A stretch of DNA of 64,000 nt from Candidatus Rokuibacteriota bacterium (lineage in GTDB: Bacteria > Methylomirabilota > Methylomirabilia > Rokubacteriales > CSP1-6): NCBI GenBank assembly GCA_003221515.1, contig QHSI01000109.1:58532-122531 (forward strand). The letters are read 5' to 3'. The notes below the pieces were generated by a model. It had not been told where the DNA came from and searched no databases. It worked only from the letters and a program-made list of their open reading frames with translations. Of this stretch, positions 40,603 to 48,579 are shown piece after piece. Position 1 is the first letter of the stretch; each line of letters starts with the position of its first letter. The position numbers and the translations under genes were made by a program.

Positions 40603-42291
40603 TTATACAGGGCGCGATCGCGGAGCCGGCCAACCCAGGAGCTCGCGCGCGTGGCCGCGCGCGGTGCCGGTGACCCGCTCGCCGGCGACCATTCGCGCGA
40701 TCTCCTCGACGCGCGCGTCTCCGGTCAGGACGTCGGCGCTGACGCGTGTTCGGCCGCCGCGCACGCCCTTGGACACCCGTACGTGGTGCGCCGCGCGCGC
40801 CGCAATCGGCGCCAGATGCGTCACGCACAGGACCTGGCGCCCCTCCGAGGCCGTCGCCAGCTTCTGGGCGACCACGGCAGCGACGCGCCCACCGATGCCG
40901 GAGTCGACCTCGTCGAAGACCATCGTGGGCACGCGATCGGCACGCGTGAGCACGGCCTTGAGGGCCAGCATCGTCCGCGAGAGCTCTCCCCCCGACGCGA
41001 CCCGCGCCAGCGGCCGCAGGTCCTCGCCCGGGTTGGTCGAAAGCCGGAACTCGGCGCGGTCGAGACCGTGCGGCCCAACCTCCTCACTCGGTGCGCGCTC
41101 GACGGCGATCTTGAAGCGGGCGCGGTCCATCCCGAGCTGTCGCAGCTCTCGCTCGGCGCGCGTGGCAAAGCGCTCGGCGGCGGCCTGCCGCCGGTCCGCG
41201 AGCGCCACCGCCGTCTCCCTGAGCTCGGCGCGCAGCTCGCCGAGCATCCGCTCCTGCTCGGCGAGGACTTCGTCGTGGCGGCCGAGGCGCTCCAGCTCTC
41301 CCGCCACCTGCTCGCGAAGCGCGAGCATCGCCTCCTCGCTGTCGCCGTACTTGCGCTTGAGCCGTGTGATGGCGTCCAGGCGCTCGTCCACCGCCTCGAG
41401 CCGGCCGGGCGCCACCGAAACGCTCTCGCCCAGCGCCCGGACCGCCGCGAGCGCATCCTCGACCAGCGCCCCCGCCCCGTCCAGCGTGTCGGCCGGCGCC
41501 GCGAACGCCGGATCCAGCCGCCCCAGATCGCGGAGGAGCCGGGCAGCGCGATGGAGGCGGCTCGTCGCCGAGTCCTCGTCGTCGTGGAGCAGCCGTCCCA
41601 CCTCGCCCAGCCCGGTCGTGAGCCGCTCGGCGTACTGGAGTCGCCGCCGCTCCGTCCGAAGCTCCTCCTCCTCGCCTGCGCGAAGGCGCGCGCCGTCGAG
41701 CTCCGAAAGCTGAAACCGGAGCAGGTCTTCACGCTGGACTCGGTCGCGCTCGGTCGCTCGCGTGCGCTCCGCCTCGGCTCGAGCCACCCGGTACTTGGCG
41801 AACAGATCGGCCACGCGGTCCAGTAGCTCCTCGGCGTCGGCGAAGCGGTCGAGGAGCTCGAGCTGGCGGGCGGGCTCGAGCAAGCGCTGGTGCTCGTGCT
41901 GGCCGTGGACCTCGACGAGGTGGTCGCCGAGACGCTCCAGTAATCCCACGGTCACCGGTGAGTCGTTGACGAACGCCCGGTGGCGCCCCGAGCGCGCCAG
42001 CTCGCGCCGCAGGACGAGCTGGCCCTCGTCGAGGGCGAGCCCAGCGTCGTGGAGGACGGCGGCGGCGGAACTGCCAGGCTCCACCTCGAAGAGAGCTTCG
42101 ACGGTCGCGGTCTCGGAATCGCCGCGGATGACGTCAGTCTGGGCGCGAGCACCGCGGACGAGGAGGATCGCGTCGATGAGCATCGACTTGCCGGCACCGG
42201 TCTCCCCCGTGAGCACGTTGAGCCCGGGACTGAACGACGCGCTCACGGAATCGATGACGGCGAAGTTGCGGATCCGGATCTCACGGAGCAT
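40603..42291 (-). CDS. recN: DNA repair protein RecN
   Basis: This 562-residue SMC-like ATPase starts [20 protein letters not shown]. Walker A is [40 protein letters not shown] is the RecN-specific Q-loop region, two coiled-coil arms form the middle, and [21 protein letters not shown] (signature) with [14 protein letters not shown] (Walker B) ends it. It acts in double-strand break repair. It is followed by secA after 10 bases and preceded by nadK after a 59-base gap. The nadK-recN order is common. Confidence 0.95.
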   Translation of the reverse strand: MLREIRIRNFAVIDSVSASFSPGLNVLTGETGAGKSMLIDAILLVRGARAQTDVIRGDSETATVEALFEVEPGSSAAAVLHDAGLALDEGQLVLRRELARSGRHRAFVNDSPVTVGLLERLGDHLVEVHGQHEHQRLLEPARQLELLDRFADAEELLDRVADLFAKYRVARAEAERTRATERDRVQREDLLRFQLSELDGARLRAGEEEELRTERRRLQYAERLTTGLGEVGRLLHDDEDSATSRLHRAARLLRDLGRLDPAFAAPADTLDGAGALVEDALAAVRALGESVSVAPGRLEAVDERLDAITRLKRKYGDSEEAMLALREQVAGELERLGRHDEVLAEQERMLGELRAELRETAVALADRRQAAAERFATRAERELRQLGMDRARFKIAVERAPSEEVGPHGLDRAEFRLSTNPGEDLRPLARVASGGELSRTMLALKAVLTRADRVPTMVFDEVDSGIGGRVAAVVAQKLATASEGRQVLCVTHLAPIAARAAHHVRVSKGVRGGRTRVSADVLTGDARVEEIARMVAGERVTGTARGHARELLGWPAPRSRPV

Positions 42292-42350
42292 CGCTCAGAT
42301 GCTAGGTCAACGGCCCAACGACCTCAAGAAGTATCTGAGCGAATACGTCG

Positions 42351-43208
42351 CTAACGCTCGCCCCACTTGAGTTTGGTGCGGAGGACCGAGAAGAAGTCCT
42401 TGTGCGGGAAATGAACGAGACGGATGCGCGCGGCGCCTTTGCGCACCTCGACGGTATCGCGTTCCTTGAGACCCACGCCGATCTGGCCGTCCATCGTGGC
42501 CATGACCTCCTGGTCCGCGAGCAGGGTGACCTCGATCCGATCCGTCCCCGGGAGCACGATCGGGCGGTCGGTGAGCGTATGCGAGCAGATCGGGGTCAGG
42601 ACCACCGCGTCCATCGTCGGAAACAGGATCGGGCCGCCGGCCGACAGCGAATAGGCCGTCGAGCCCGTGGGCGTGGCGATGATCAGGCCATCGGCCCGAT
42701 ATGCGGTCGCGTGACGCCCCTCGACCGACACGGAAAGGTCGATGATGCGACTCATCGCCGCCTTCATGATGGCCACGTCGTTGAAGGCACCGTATTCCCC
42801 GAGGCACTGACCCTGCCGGAAGATGCGAACCGCCAGCAGCATCCTCTCGTCGATGGCCATGCGGCCAGTCAGCAACGCCTCGAGGGCCGGGAACATCTCG
42901 TCGAGTGTCGTCGCGGTCAGGAAGCCGAGCCCACCCAGGTTCACGCCGAGCAGCGGTACGCCGAGGTCGCCGACGGCGCGAGCCATCGAGAGAAGCGTCC
43001 CGTCGCCACCGAGCACGATGATGAGGTCGACCTGCGACGCCAACTCTTGCTTGCTGGCCGAGGCGACGGACACGTCCGGCAGGAGGCTCGCGGTCTCCTT
43101 CTCGATCACCGCGCTCAACCCGCGGGCGGCGAGCCAGGGCAGCAGCCGGTGGATCACCGCTTCGGCCTTGACGCCGCCGGGCTTGGCGACGATGCCGACG
43201 CGCGTCAC
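42351..43208 (-). CDS. nadK: NAD kinase
   Basis: The 285-residue protein begins MTRVGIVAKPGGVKAEAVI. It has IIVLGGDGTLLSMARA (GGDGT), GVNLGGLGFLTAT, FNDVAIMKA (NE/D motif) and DGLIIATPTGSTAYSLSAGGPI, the ATP/NAD kinase family signatures. It makes NADP from NAD. The ATG overlaps the tlyA stop by four bases. Length and motifs are normal. Confidence 0.95.
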   Translation of the reverse strand: MTRVGIVAKPGGVKAEAVIHRLLPWLAARGLSAVIEKETASLLPDVSVASASKQELASQVDLIIVLGGDGTLLSMARAVGDLGVPLLGVNLGGLGFLTATTLDEMFPALEALLTGRMAIDERMLLAVRIFRQGQCLGEYGAFNDVAIMKAAMSRIIDLSVSVEGRHATAYRADGLIIATPTGSTAYSLSAGGPILFPTMDAVVLTPICSHTLTDRPIVLPGTDRIEVTLLADQEVMATMDGQIGVGLKERDTVEVRKGAARIRLVHFPHKDFFSVLRTKLKWGER

Positions 43209-44020
43209 GCCAGGGCTTCGACGCTCCGGCTGATCAGCGACTCGAGATCGCTGGCGGTACGGCCGTGCGTGGAGAAGTGCAGGAAGAACTCGTGATTGCC
43301 CTTAGGACCGCGGAGGGGCGAGGCGGTGACACCGAGGACGTGCCAGCCGCGAAGCACCGCGTACCGTGCCAGGCGCTGCACCGCGGCGCGATGCTGAGCC
43401 GGATCGCGAACGACACCGCCCTTGGCCACGTGCTCGCGGCCGACTTCGAACTGCGGCTTCACGAGGGCGATCACTTCGCCGCGCGGGGCGAGGACGCCGA
43501 AGACCGAGGGCAGGATCTTCTCGAGCGAGATGAAGGAGACGTCGATGACCGCGAGCGTCGGCTGATCACCAAACACCCGCGGGTCCAGCGCGCGCGCATT
43601 GGTATGCTCCATGACGACCACGCGCTGGTCGGCACGCAGCCGTGGATCGAGCTGACCGGTTCCGACGTCGATCGCGTACACGCGCGCGGCGCCGCGCTGC
43701 AGCAGGCAGTCGGTGAACCCGCCGGTGGAAGCGCCGACGTCCATGCACACGCGCCCGGGAATCTTGGCCTGGAAGGAATCAAGTGCGTGGACGAGCTTCT
43801 CTCCGCCACGGCTGACGTACGGCTCGCGCGCCCGCACCTCGATCGTCGCCGTGGTCGACACCAACGCACCCGCCTTGTCGACACGCTGGCCGTCGACGAA
43901 CACGTCGCCCGCGAGGATGTGGCGGGCAGCCTTCTCACGACTCTCCAGCAGGCCCTTGTCGACAAGGACCCGGTCGATCCTGACCCGCGGCGCCGGGCGC
44001 TTCGTTCCCATGCGGGTCAT
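43205..44020 (-). CDS. tlyA: TlyA family rRNA 2'-O-methyltransferase
   Basis: This 271-residue protein has an N-terminal S4 RNA-binding domain (RVRIDRVLVDKGLLESREKA, then ILAGDVFVDGQRVDK) followed by an FtsJ-type Rossmann methyltransferase with VCMDVGASTGGFTDCLLQRG (SAM site) and LAVIDVSFISLEKILP and ALVKPQFEVGREHVAKGG (K-D-K-E catalytic pattern). By family it methylates 16S and/or 23S rRNA cytidines; some members are called haemolysins but this is historical. The start at 44020 shares a base with the TAA of the rhomboid gene. ATG 44011 is an alternative. Confidence 0.9.
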   Translation of the reverse strand: MTRMGTKRPAPRVRIDRVLVDKGLLESREKAARHILAGDVFVDGQRVDKAGALVSTTATIEVRAREPYVSRGGEKLVHALDSFQAKIPGRVCMDVGASTGGFTDCLLQRGAARVYAIDVGTGQLDPRLRADQRVVVMEHTNARALDPRVFGDQPTLAVIDVSFISLEKILPSVFGVLAPRGEVIALVKPQFEVGREHVAKGGVVRDPAQHRAAVQRLARYAVLRGWHVLGVTASPLRGPKGNHEFFLHFSTHGRTASDLESLISRSVEALA

Positions 44021-44724
44021 TATAGGCGACCCCCTCGACGGGGCCGTATCAGAAACAGCAGGACCATCCCCGCCAGGAAGCCCCCGATGTGGGCAAACCA
44101 CGCCGTGCCACCAGTCGCGCCGCCGGATCCCGATACGCTGAATGTGACGAGGCCGTTGACGAACTGGACCACGATCCAGAGCCCCAACACGATCATCGCG
44201 GGCCAGCGGACGATCCGCACGAAGAAGCCGAAGATCAGGAGGATCAGCACGCTCGCGTAAGGGAACAGCAGGAGATAAGCCCCCAGTACGCCCGACACCG
44301 CGCCGCTGGCGCCGATCATCGGGATCCGCGACGTGGGGTGGACAACCATCTGCGCCAGCGCCGCGGCGGTGCCGGCCAGGAGATAGAACGCCAGGAAACG
44401 CGCGTGGCCCAGCGTGTCCTCGACGTTGTCGCCGAAGATCCACAGGTAGAGCATGTTGCCGGCGATGTGAAAGAGACCTCCGTGCAGGAACATCGAGGTG
44501 AAGATCGTCACGACCGGGGGCGGAAACTCACCAGGCACCGGACAGTTCCCCGTGACGCGGCAAGGTATGGCGCCGAACTCGAAGACGAACGCCTCCGACG
44601 CGCGCGGGTCACCGTTCATGCCGATCGAGGTCTGATAGAGAAAGGCGAGCACATTCAACCCGATCAGCGTGATCGTGACGAACGGGACGCTGTGGCTCGG
44701 AATGTCGTCCCTGAGCGGAATCAT
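44020..44724 (-). CDS. Rhomboid family intramembrane serine protease
   Basis: This 234-residue membrane protein starts MIPLRDDIPSHSVPFVTITL, a very common rhomboid N-terminus. About six hydrophobic helices are present. Catalytic residues are visible: FHIAGNMLYLWIFGDNVED in helix 2, IGASGAVSGVLGAYL with the nucleophile Ser (GxSG), and AWFAHIGGFLAGM with the catalytic His. The loop EFGAIPCRVTGNCPVPGEF between helices 1 and 2 is typical of this subgroup. Substrate unknown. ATG 44724 forms an ATGA overlap with the upstream peptidase gene. Confidence 0.9.
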   Translation of the reverse strand: MIPLRDDIPSHSVPFVTITLIGLNVLAFLYQTSIGMNGDPRASEAFVFEFGAIPCRVTGNCPVPGEFPPPVVTIFTSMFLHGGLFHIAGNMLYLWIFGDNVEDTLGHARFLAFYLLAGTAAALAQMVVHPTSRIPMIGASGAVSGVLGAYLLLFPYASVLILLIFGFFVRIVRWPAMIVLGLWIVVQFVNGLVTFSVSGSGGATGGTAWFAHIGGFLAGMVLLFLIRPRRGGRL

Positions 44725-46031
44725 CGACGGCTGGGTTGGAGCACGATGATGGTCGGGCGGGTCAACAGCCGTTCGGCGGCCTTCGCGAGATCCGCAACCG
44801 TCACCGCCTCGATCGCGCGGGCGTAGCGCTCGGGGAAATCCCATCCGGCGCCGACGATCTCGAAGAAGGCCAGGTCCCGCGCCTGGCGCCCGTTGGTCCT
44901 GCGTTCCATCGAGAGCTGTCCCAGGACGTAGGCCTTGGCGCGCGCCAGCTCGTCGGCGGTGATGGGAGAAGAACGGACGCGCTCGAGCTCCTGCACTACG
45001 CCTGCCTCCGCCGCCGCCAGGCTCTCGGGAGCGGTCCCCAGATACGCTACGAAAAACGTCGGCCCCACGCGAAACGGCAAGGGCAGCACGCCCGTGGAGT
45101 ACGCGAGCCCGCGGCGATCGCGCAGCTCGACGAAGAGGCGGCCGGCCATGCCGCCCCCGAGCGCCGCGCCGAGCACCCGCGCCACGGGGTATAGCGGGTC
45201 CAACAGGCCCGGACCGAGGTAGCCGACCATGATCTGCGCCTGTTGGGCGGGGCGCTCGACGACGCGACGCTGCCCGGTGGCGGCGGACGCGGGCGGCTCT
45301 TCGACCGCGGTCCGACCGGAGCGGGCGAGGCGGCCAAAGAGCCGCTCGGCGGCCTTCACGACCCTCTCGCGCTCGATCTTGCCGCTGACCGAGAGCACCA
45401 TCTGCTCCGGACGGTAGATCGCGCGATAGTGAGCGAGCAGGTCTTCGCGCGTGAGTCGCTCGAGGTTCTCCTTGAGGCCGAGGTGGTATCGCCCGTAGGG
45501 GTGCGGCCCGTAGAGATCCTGGCTCAGGCTGTCCAAGCTGAACGAGAAGGGCGAGTCCGCCCGAGACTTCAGCTGACCGAGGAGCAGGCGACGCTCTCTC
45601 TCGATCTCCTGGGGCGGTAGCGCTGGCTCCAGCGCAACCTCGGCGATCATCGCGAGCAGCGTCTCCCAGTGGCGCCCGAGCGCCTGGCCTCGCAGTTCGG
45701 CTGACTCAACTTCGCCGCCCCCGTCGAGGCCACCTCCGATATCTTCGGACGCTTCGGCCAACTGCACGAACGTCCGTTTGATGGTGCCGCGCAGCAAGAC
45801 GCGCTGCAGGAAATTCGTGATCCCAGCCGTCAGGGGCGTCTCGAAGTGCGATCCGGCTCTCACCTGCAGCGACACCGCGACTACGTCGATCGCCGGGTTC
45901 TCGCGCACGAGCAGGACGATGCCATTGGAGAGAGCGTGCCGCGTGACGGTCGGCTCCTGTGCCGCCGCTCCCTTCACCCCTAGGGCTAGGACGAGCAGGC
46001 CAGAAGCCAGGAGTGGGCCGAGGCGGCTCAT
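44721..46031 (-). CDS. M16 family peptidase-like protein lacking the zinc site (probable non-catalytic partner)
   Basis: This 436-residue exported protein has a signal peptide (PLLASGLLVLALGVKGAAA|Q) and two M16 repeats (first TRHALSNGIVLLVRENPA; second PAQQAQIMVGYLGPGLLD with the RLFVELRDRRGLAYS substrate-binding segment). At the position of the inverted zinc motif HxxEH it reads N-F-L-Q-R (residues 73-77), so all three catalytic ligands are lost. The adjacent upstream gene encodes an M16 protein with an intact site, and the two genes overlap by four bases (ATGA). By analogy with alpha/beta processing peptidases and other bacterial M16B pairs, the two probably form a heterodimer in the periplasm. 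Confidence 0.88.
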   Translation of the reverse strand: MSRLGPLLASGLLVLALGVKGAAAQEPTVTRHALSNGIVLLVRENPAIDVVAVSLQVRAGSHFETPLTAGITNFLQRVLLRGTIKRTFVQLAEASEDIGGGLDGGGEVESAELRGQALGRHWETLLAMIAEVALEPALPPQEIERERRLLLGQLKSRADSPFSFSLDSLSQDLYGPHPYGRYHLGLKENLERLTREDLLAHYRAIYRPEQMVLSVSGKIERERVVKAAERLFGRLARSGRTAVEEPPASAATGQRRVVERPAQQAQIMVGYLGPGLLDPLYPVARVLGAALGGGMAGRLFVELRDRRGLAYSTGVLPLPFRVGPTFFVAYLGTAPESLAAAEAGVVQELERVRSSPITADELARAKAYVLGQLSMERRTNGRQARDLAFFEIVGAGWDFPERYARAIEAVTVADLAKAAERLLTRPTIIVLQPSRR

Positions 46032-47356
46032 CGGGCTTGCGGGACGAACGCGAGGCGGCCGTAGCGCTCGGGATCGAGATAGCGGCGCGCCGCGAGACGC
46101 ACCTGATCGGCAGTGACGGACCGCAATCGGTCGAGGTATGCGAGCTCTTCGCTGAGCCGCCACACCGTCTCGGCCTGACCCAGACGGCGAGCGCGACCCT
46201 CGGCGGTCTCGCTCGAAAACGCGTGCTCCGCCTCGGCTCGGGTGACGGCCCGGCGCAGCTCCGCCTCCGTGACTCCGTTCTCGCGGATCCTTTGGATCTC
46301 GGCCAGAATTTCAGCCTCGGTACGCGCGAGGTTCGCGGGCTCGAGCTGCGCGGTGACGGTGACGATGCCGCCGGCCTCGAGCGCGGCATAGTCGCTGCTG
46401 ACCGAGTTGACCAGCGCGAGCCGTTCCCGGAGCGATTGGGGAAGTCGCGACGACCTCGACTGCCCCAGGATCGAGACCAGCAAGTCCACGGCGGGCGTGT
46501 CAGCGTGGTCGAGCTTCGGGCCGAGCCATCCGACACCGAGGTACGCCAGCGCTTCCGGCCGCTGAACCTCCAGCCTCTTCGGGACGAGGCTCCCCACGGT
46601 CGAACCTGGCAAACGCTCGAGTCCGCTTCGCGGCAGCCGTCCCAGCGTGCGCTCAGCCGTCCTGAGCACCTCGGCCGCGTTGACAGGTCCGACGACGACC
46701 AACGCGAACGACTCAGGAACGTAGTGGCGGCGGTAGAAGGCCAGCAGCGTGTCACGGGTCAGCTTCTGGATGATATCCGCAGTGCCTAGCACCGGACGGC
46801 CATAAGGGTGGCGGTCGAACACGACGCCCCAGAGCTGCCGACTCAGGTGTCGTCCAGGTGTGTCCTCGCTCAGCCGCATTTCCTCGAGCACGACCTTCTT
46901 TTCTAGCTCGAGCTCGGTCTCATCGAGGATCGAGTTCACGCCGATGTCGGCGAGCATCTCGATAGTCGCTAGGACTCGTTGCGACGGGAGAACGGCGTGG
47001 TAGAAGGTGAAGTCGAGCGAGGTTCCGGCATTCATCCTTCCCCCAAGGCCTTCGACATCGCGATCGACAAAGCCCTTGGGGCGCGTCGTCGTGCCCTTGA
47101 AAAGCATGTGTTCGAGGTAGTGGGCTAGGCCCAGTTCGGACGCGGCCTCGTCGCGTCCTCCGGCGCGCACCCAGAGCTGAACCGCAGCCGTATCGCTCGA
47201 GCGAAAGTCCTGGACGATGACGCGTGCCCCGTTCGAGAGGACGTGTCGGATCGGAGCGCGAGCGACCTCGGTGGGGGGAGCCGAGCGCGTGACGCCACAG
47301 GCACTCAGGAGAAAAATGACGAAGAGGACAGGCCAGACGCCTCGCGCCGGGGACAT
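46028..47356 (-). CDS. M16 family zinc metallopeptidase, lipoprotein
   Basis: This 442-residue peptidase has a lipoprotein signal peptide with lipobox LLSAC (Cys20). The catalytic motif HYLEH is at residues 79-83 (LAHYLEHMLFKGT), and the distal Glu lies in ELEKKVVLEEMR about 75 residues later. The second half has the RLALVNSVSSDY segment corresponding to the R/Y substrate-binding region. ATG 47356 is chosen because it begins directly before the signal peptide; the longer frame would add 28 residues without signal character. It is the first gene of the long minus-strand run and is probably lipid-anchored, paired with the zinc-less protein encoded next. Confidence 0.9.
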   Translation of the reverse strand: MSPARGVWPVLFVIFLLSACGVTRSAPPTEVARAPIRHVLSNGARVIVQDFRSSDTAAVQLWVRAGGRDEAASELGLAHYLEHMLFKGTTTRPKGFVDRDVEGLGGRMNAGTSLDFTFYHAVLPSQRVLATIEMLADIGVNSILDETELELEKKVVLEEMRLSEDTPGRHLSRQLWGVVFDRHPYGRPVLGTADIIQKLTRDTLLAFYRRHYVPESFALVVVGPVNAAEVLRTAERTLGRLPRSGLERLPGSTVGSLVPKRLEVQRPEALAYLGVGWLGPKLDHADTPAVDLLVSILGQSRSSRLPQSLRERLALVNSVSSDYAALEAGGIVTVTAQLEPANLARTEAEILAEIQRIRENGVTEAELRRAVTRAEAEHAFSSETAEGRARRLGQAETVWRLSEELAYLDRLRSVTADQVRLAARRYLDPERYGRLAFVPQAR

Positions 47357-47646
47357 ACGGTGAGTCAGGCTACCATACCCAGCCGGCGGGCAGAATGTCG
47401 GACCCCTGACGGCGAGCGAACAGGGCACAACGCCAGCCACATAGAGCCATCTGACTTGTAACTAACTGCACCAGCGTATGTTTTATCATCGTCGCCCGAT
47501 GGCATCTCCGTTGCTGTAAGACCGATCAAGATTTGGGGCTCAAGTTCAACCTCAGCGCCGAGGGGGTGAAAGAGGGGCCGGTAGCCGGTTCGGGGACAAC
47601 GGTTAGAAGGACAATTTCAACAACACGAGAGGAACGGGAAAAGGTG
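47357..47646. other. Divergent intergenic region between the M16 lipoprotein gene and the repeat-protein gene
   Basis: These 290 bases separate two outward-reading genes and should hold both promoters. The stretch at about 47,450-47,490 is locally AT-rich (cttgtaactaactgc, then gtatgttttatcat), the best promoter candidate for the plus-strand gene, but spacing of -35/-10-like hexamers is not ideal. No gene, tRNA or known riboswitch was recognised. Confidence 0.5.
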
Positions 47647-48492
47647 ATGAAGAGATTCTTCGTAGCAGTCATGAGCGTAGCGGTGTTCGCGGCGCTGGCG
47701 CCTGTCGCCGACGCGCAGTCGCAGTGCCCGGCTGAGGTCAGCCAAGCTCAAGCGATGCTCCAGAAGGTTTCCAAGGCGCAGGATGTTCAGGCGCCTCGGT
47801 CGTTGGCCGGTGCCCGCCAGGATGTTCAAGCGCCGCGTAGTGGCCAGGACACGCAGGCGCCGCGCAGCGGTCAAGATATCCAGGCGCCTCGGTCCCTAGC
47901 GGGCGCCCGCCAGGATGTTCAGGCGCCGCGCAGTGGCCAGGACACGCAGGCCCCGCGCAGTGGTCAAGACACCCAGGCGCCGCGTAGCGGCCAGGATGTT
48001 CAGGCACCGCGTAGCGGCCAGGATACGCAGGCCCCGCGCAGCGGTCAGGACACCCAGGCGCCGCGTAGCGGCCAGGATGTTCAGGCACCGCGTAGCGGCC
48101 AGGACACGCAGGCCCCGCGCAGCGGTCAGGACACCCAGGCGCCGCGTAGTAGTGCTGTTCAGCAAGCCCCGCGTAGTGGTCAGGATGTTCAGGCGCCGCG
48201 CAGCGGCCAGGACACGCAGGCCCCGCGCAGCGGTCAGGACACCCAGGCGCCGCGTAGTAGTGCTGTTCAGCAAGCCCCGCGTAGTGGTCAGGACGTTCAG
48301 GCGCCGCGCAGCGGCCAGGACACACAGGCCCCGCGCGGTCAGGACACACAGGCTCCGCGTGCGGTCGCGGGCGCAAAGGCTTCGAGCGGTGACGCTGCGA
48401 AGCTGGTCCGTGAGGCTGAGGCAGCTTGCAAGGCCGGGAACATGGGCGCCGCCAAGGCGAAGGCCATCGAGGCGATGTCGATCCTGAAGTAA
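47647..48492 (+). CDS. Exported low-complexity repeat protein with 21 QAPR-terminated repeats
   Basis: The 281-residue precursor starts at ATG 47647 after an AAAAGG(TG) ribosome site. A signal peptide (KRFFVAVMSVAVFAALAPVADA|Q) is followed by a short head with one Cys (QCPAEVSQAQAMLQKVSK). Then come 21 tandem units, mostly nine residues, SGQD(T/V/I)QAPR, with two SLAGARQDVQAPR and two SSAVQQAPR variants. The C-terminal helical tail (about 35 residues) has a second Cys, EAEAACKAGNMGAAKAKAIE. The order shows higher-order blocks of three units (V-T-T). Repeats are in multiples of three bases, so all six frames stay open and antisense frames there are artefacts. I know no function for it; the head and tail look like a small alpha-helical periplasmic protein interrupted by the array. 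A strong terminator follows. Confidence 0.85.
   Translation: MKRFFVAVMSVAVFAALAPVADAQSQCPAEVSQAQAMLQKVSKAQDVQAPRSLAGARQDVQAPRSGQDTQAPRSGQDIQAPRSLAGARQDVQAPRSGQDTQAPRSGQDTQAPRSGQDVQAPRSGQDTQAPRSGQDTQAPRSGQDVQAPRSGQDTQAPRSGQDTQAPRSSAVQQAPRSGQDVQAPRSGQDTQAPRSGQDTQAPRSSAVQQAPRSGQDVQAPRSGQDTQAPRGQDTQAPRAVAGAKASSGDAAKLVREAEAACKAGNMGAAKAKAIEAMSILK
47776..48360 (+). repeat. 27-bp tandem repeat array inside the exported repeat protein
   Basis: About 585 bases consist of near-identical 27-bp units (for example cgtagcggccaggatgttca plus ggcaccg), with two longer 39-bp variants, two variants in which agtagtgctgttcagcaagc replaces the unit core, and one final 24-bp unit missing a codon. Units differ by single synonymous or T/V changes. 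The blocks repeat as 81-bp triplets, showing growth by duplication of several units at a time. Copy number is probably variable between strains. Confidence 0.95.
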
Positions 48493-48515
48493 GAACGGGT
48501 CTCCACGAAGACCGA

Positions 48516-48550
48516 AAGGCTCCAGGGACCTTCCCTGGAGCCTTCGTTTT
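48516..48550 (+). terminator. Rho-independent terminator after the repeat-protein gene
   Basis: A perfect 13-bp stem, aaggctccaggga (48516-48528) and tccctggagcctt (48532-48544), encloses a three-base loop (cct) and is followed by cgtttt. It starts 24 bases after the repeat-protein stop. It is one of the clearest intrinsic terminators in the window and makes that gene a single-gene transcript. Confidence 0.88.
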
Positions 48551-48579
48551 GTAGTCTCCTGAGGTTTAGAATTCGAATC

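Noticed and set aside
47776..48360. CRISPR-like array of 27-bp repeats
   Set aside because: Units are directly contiguous with no unique spacers, are in frame, and encode a signal-peptide-bearing protein; no cas genes are nearby.
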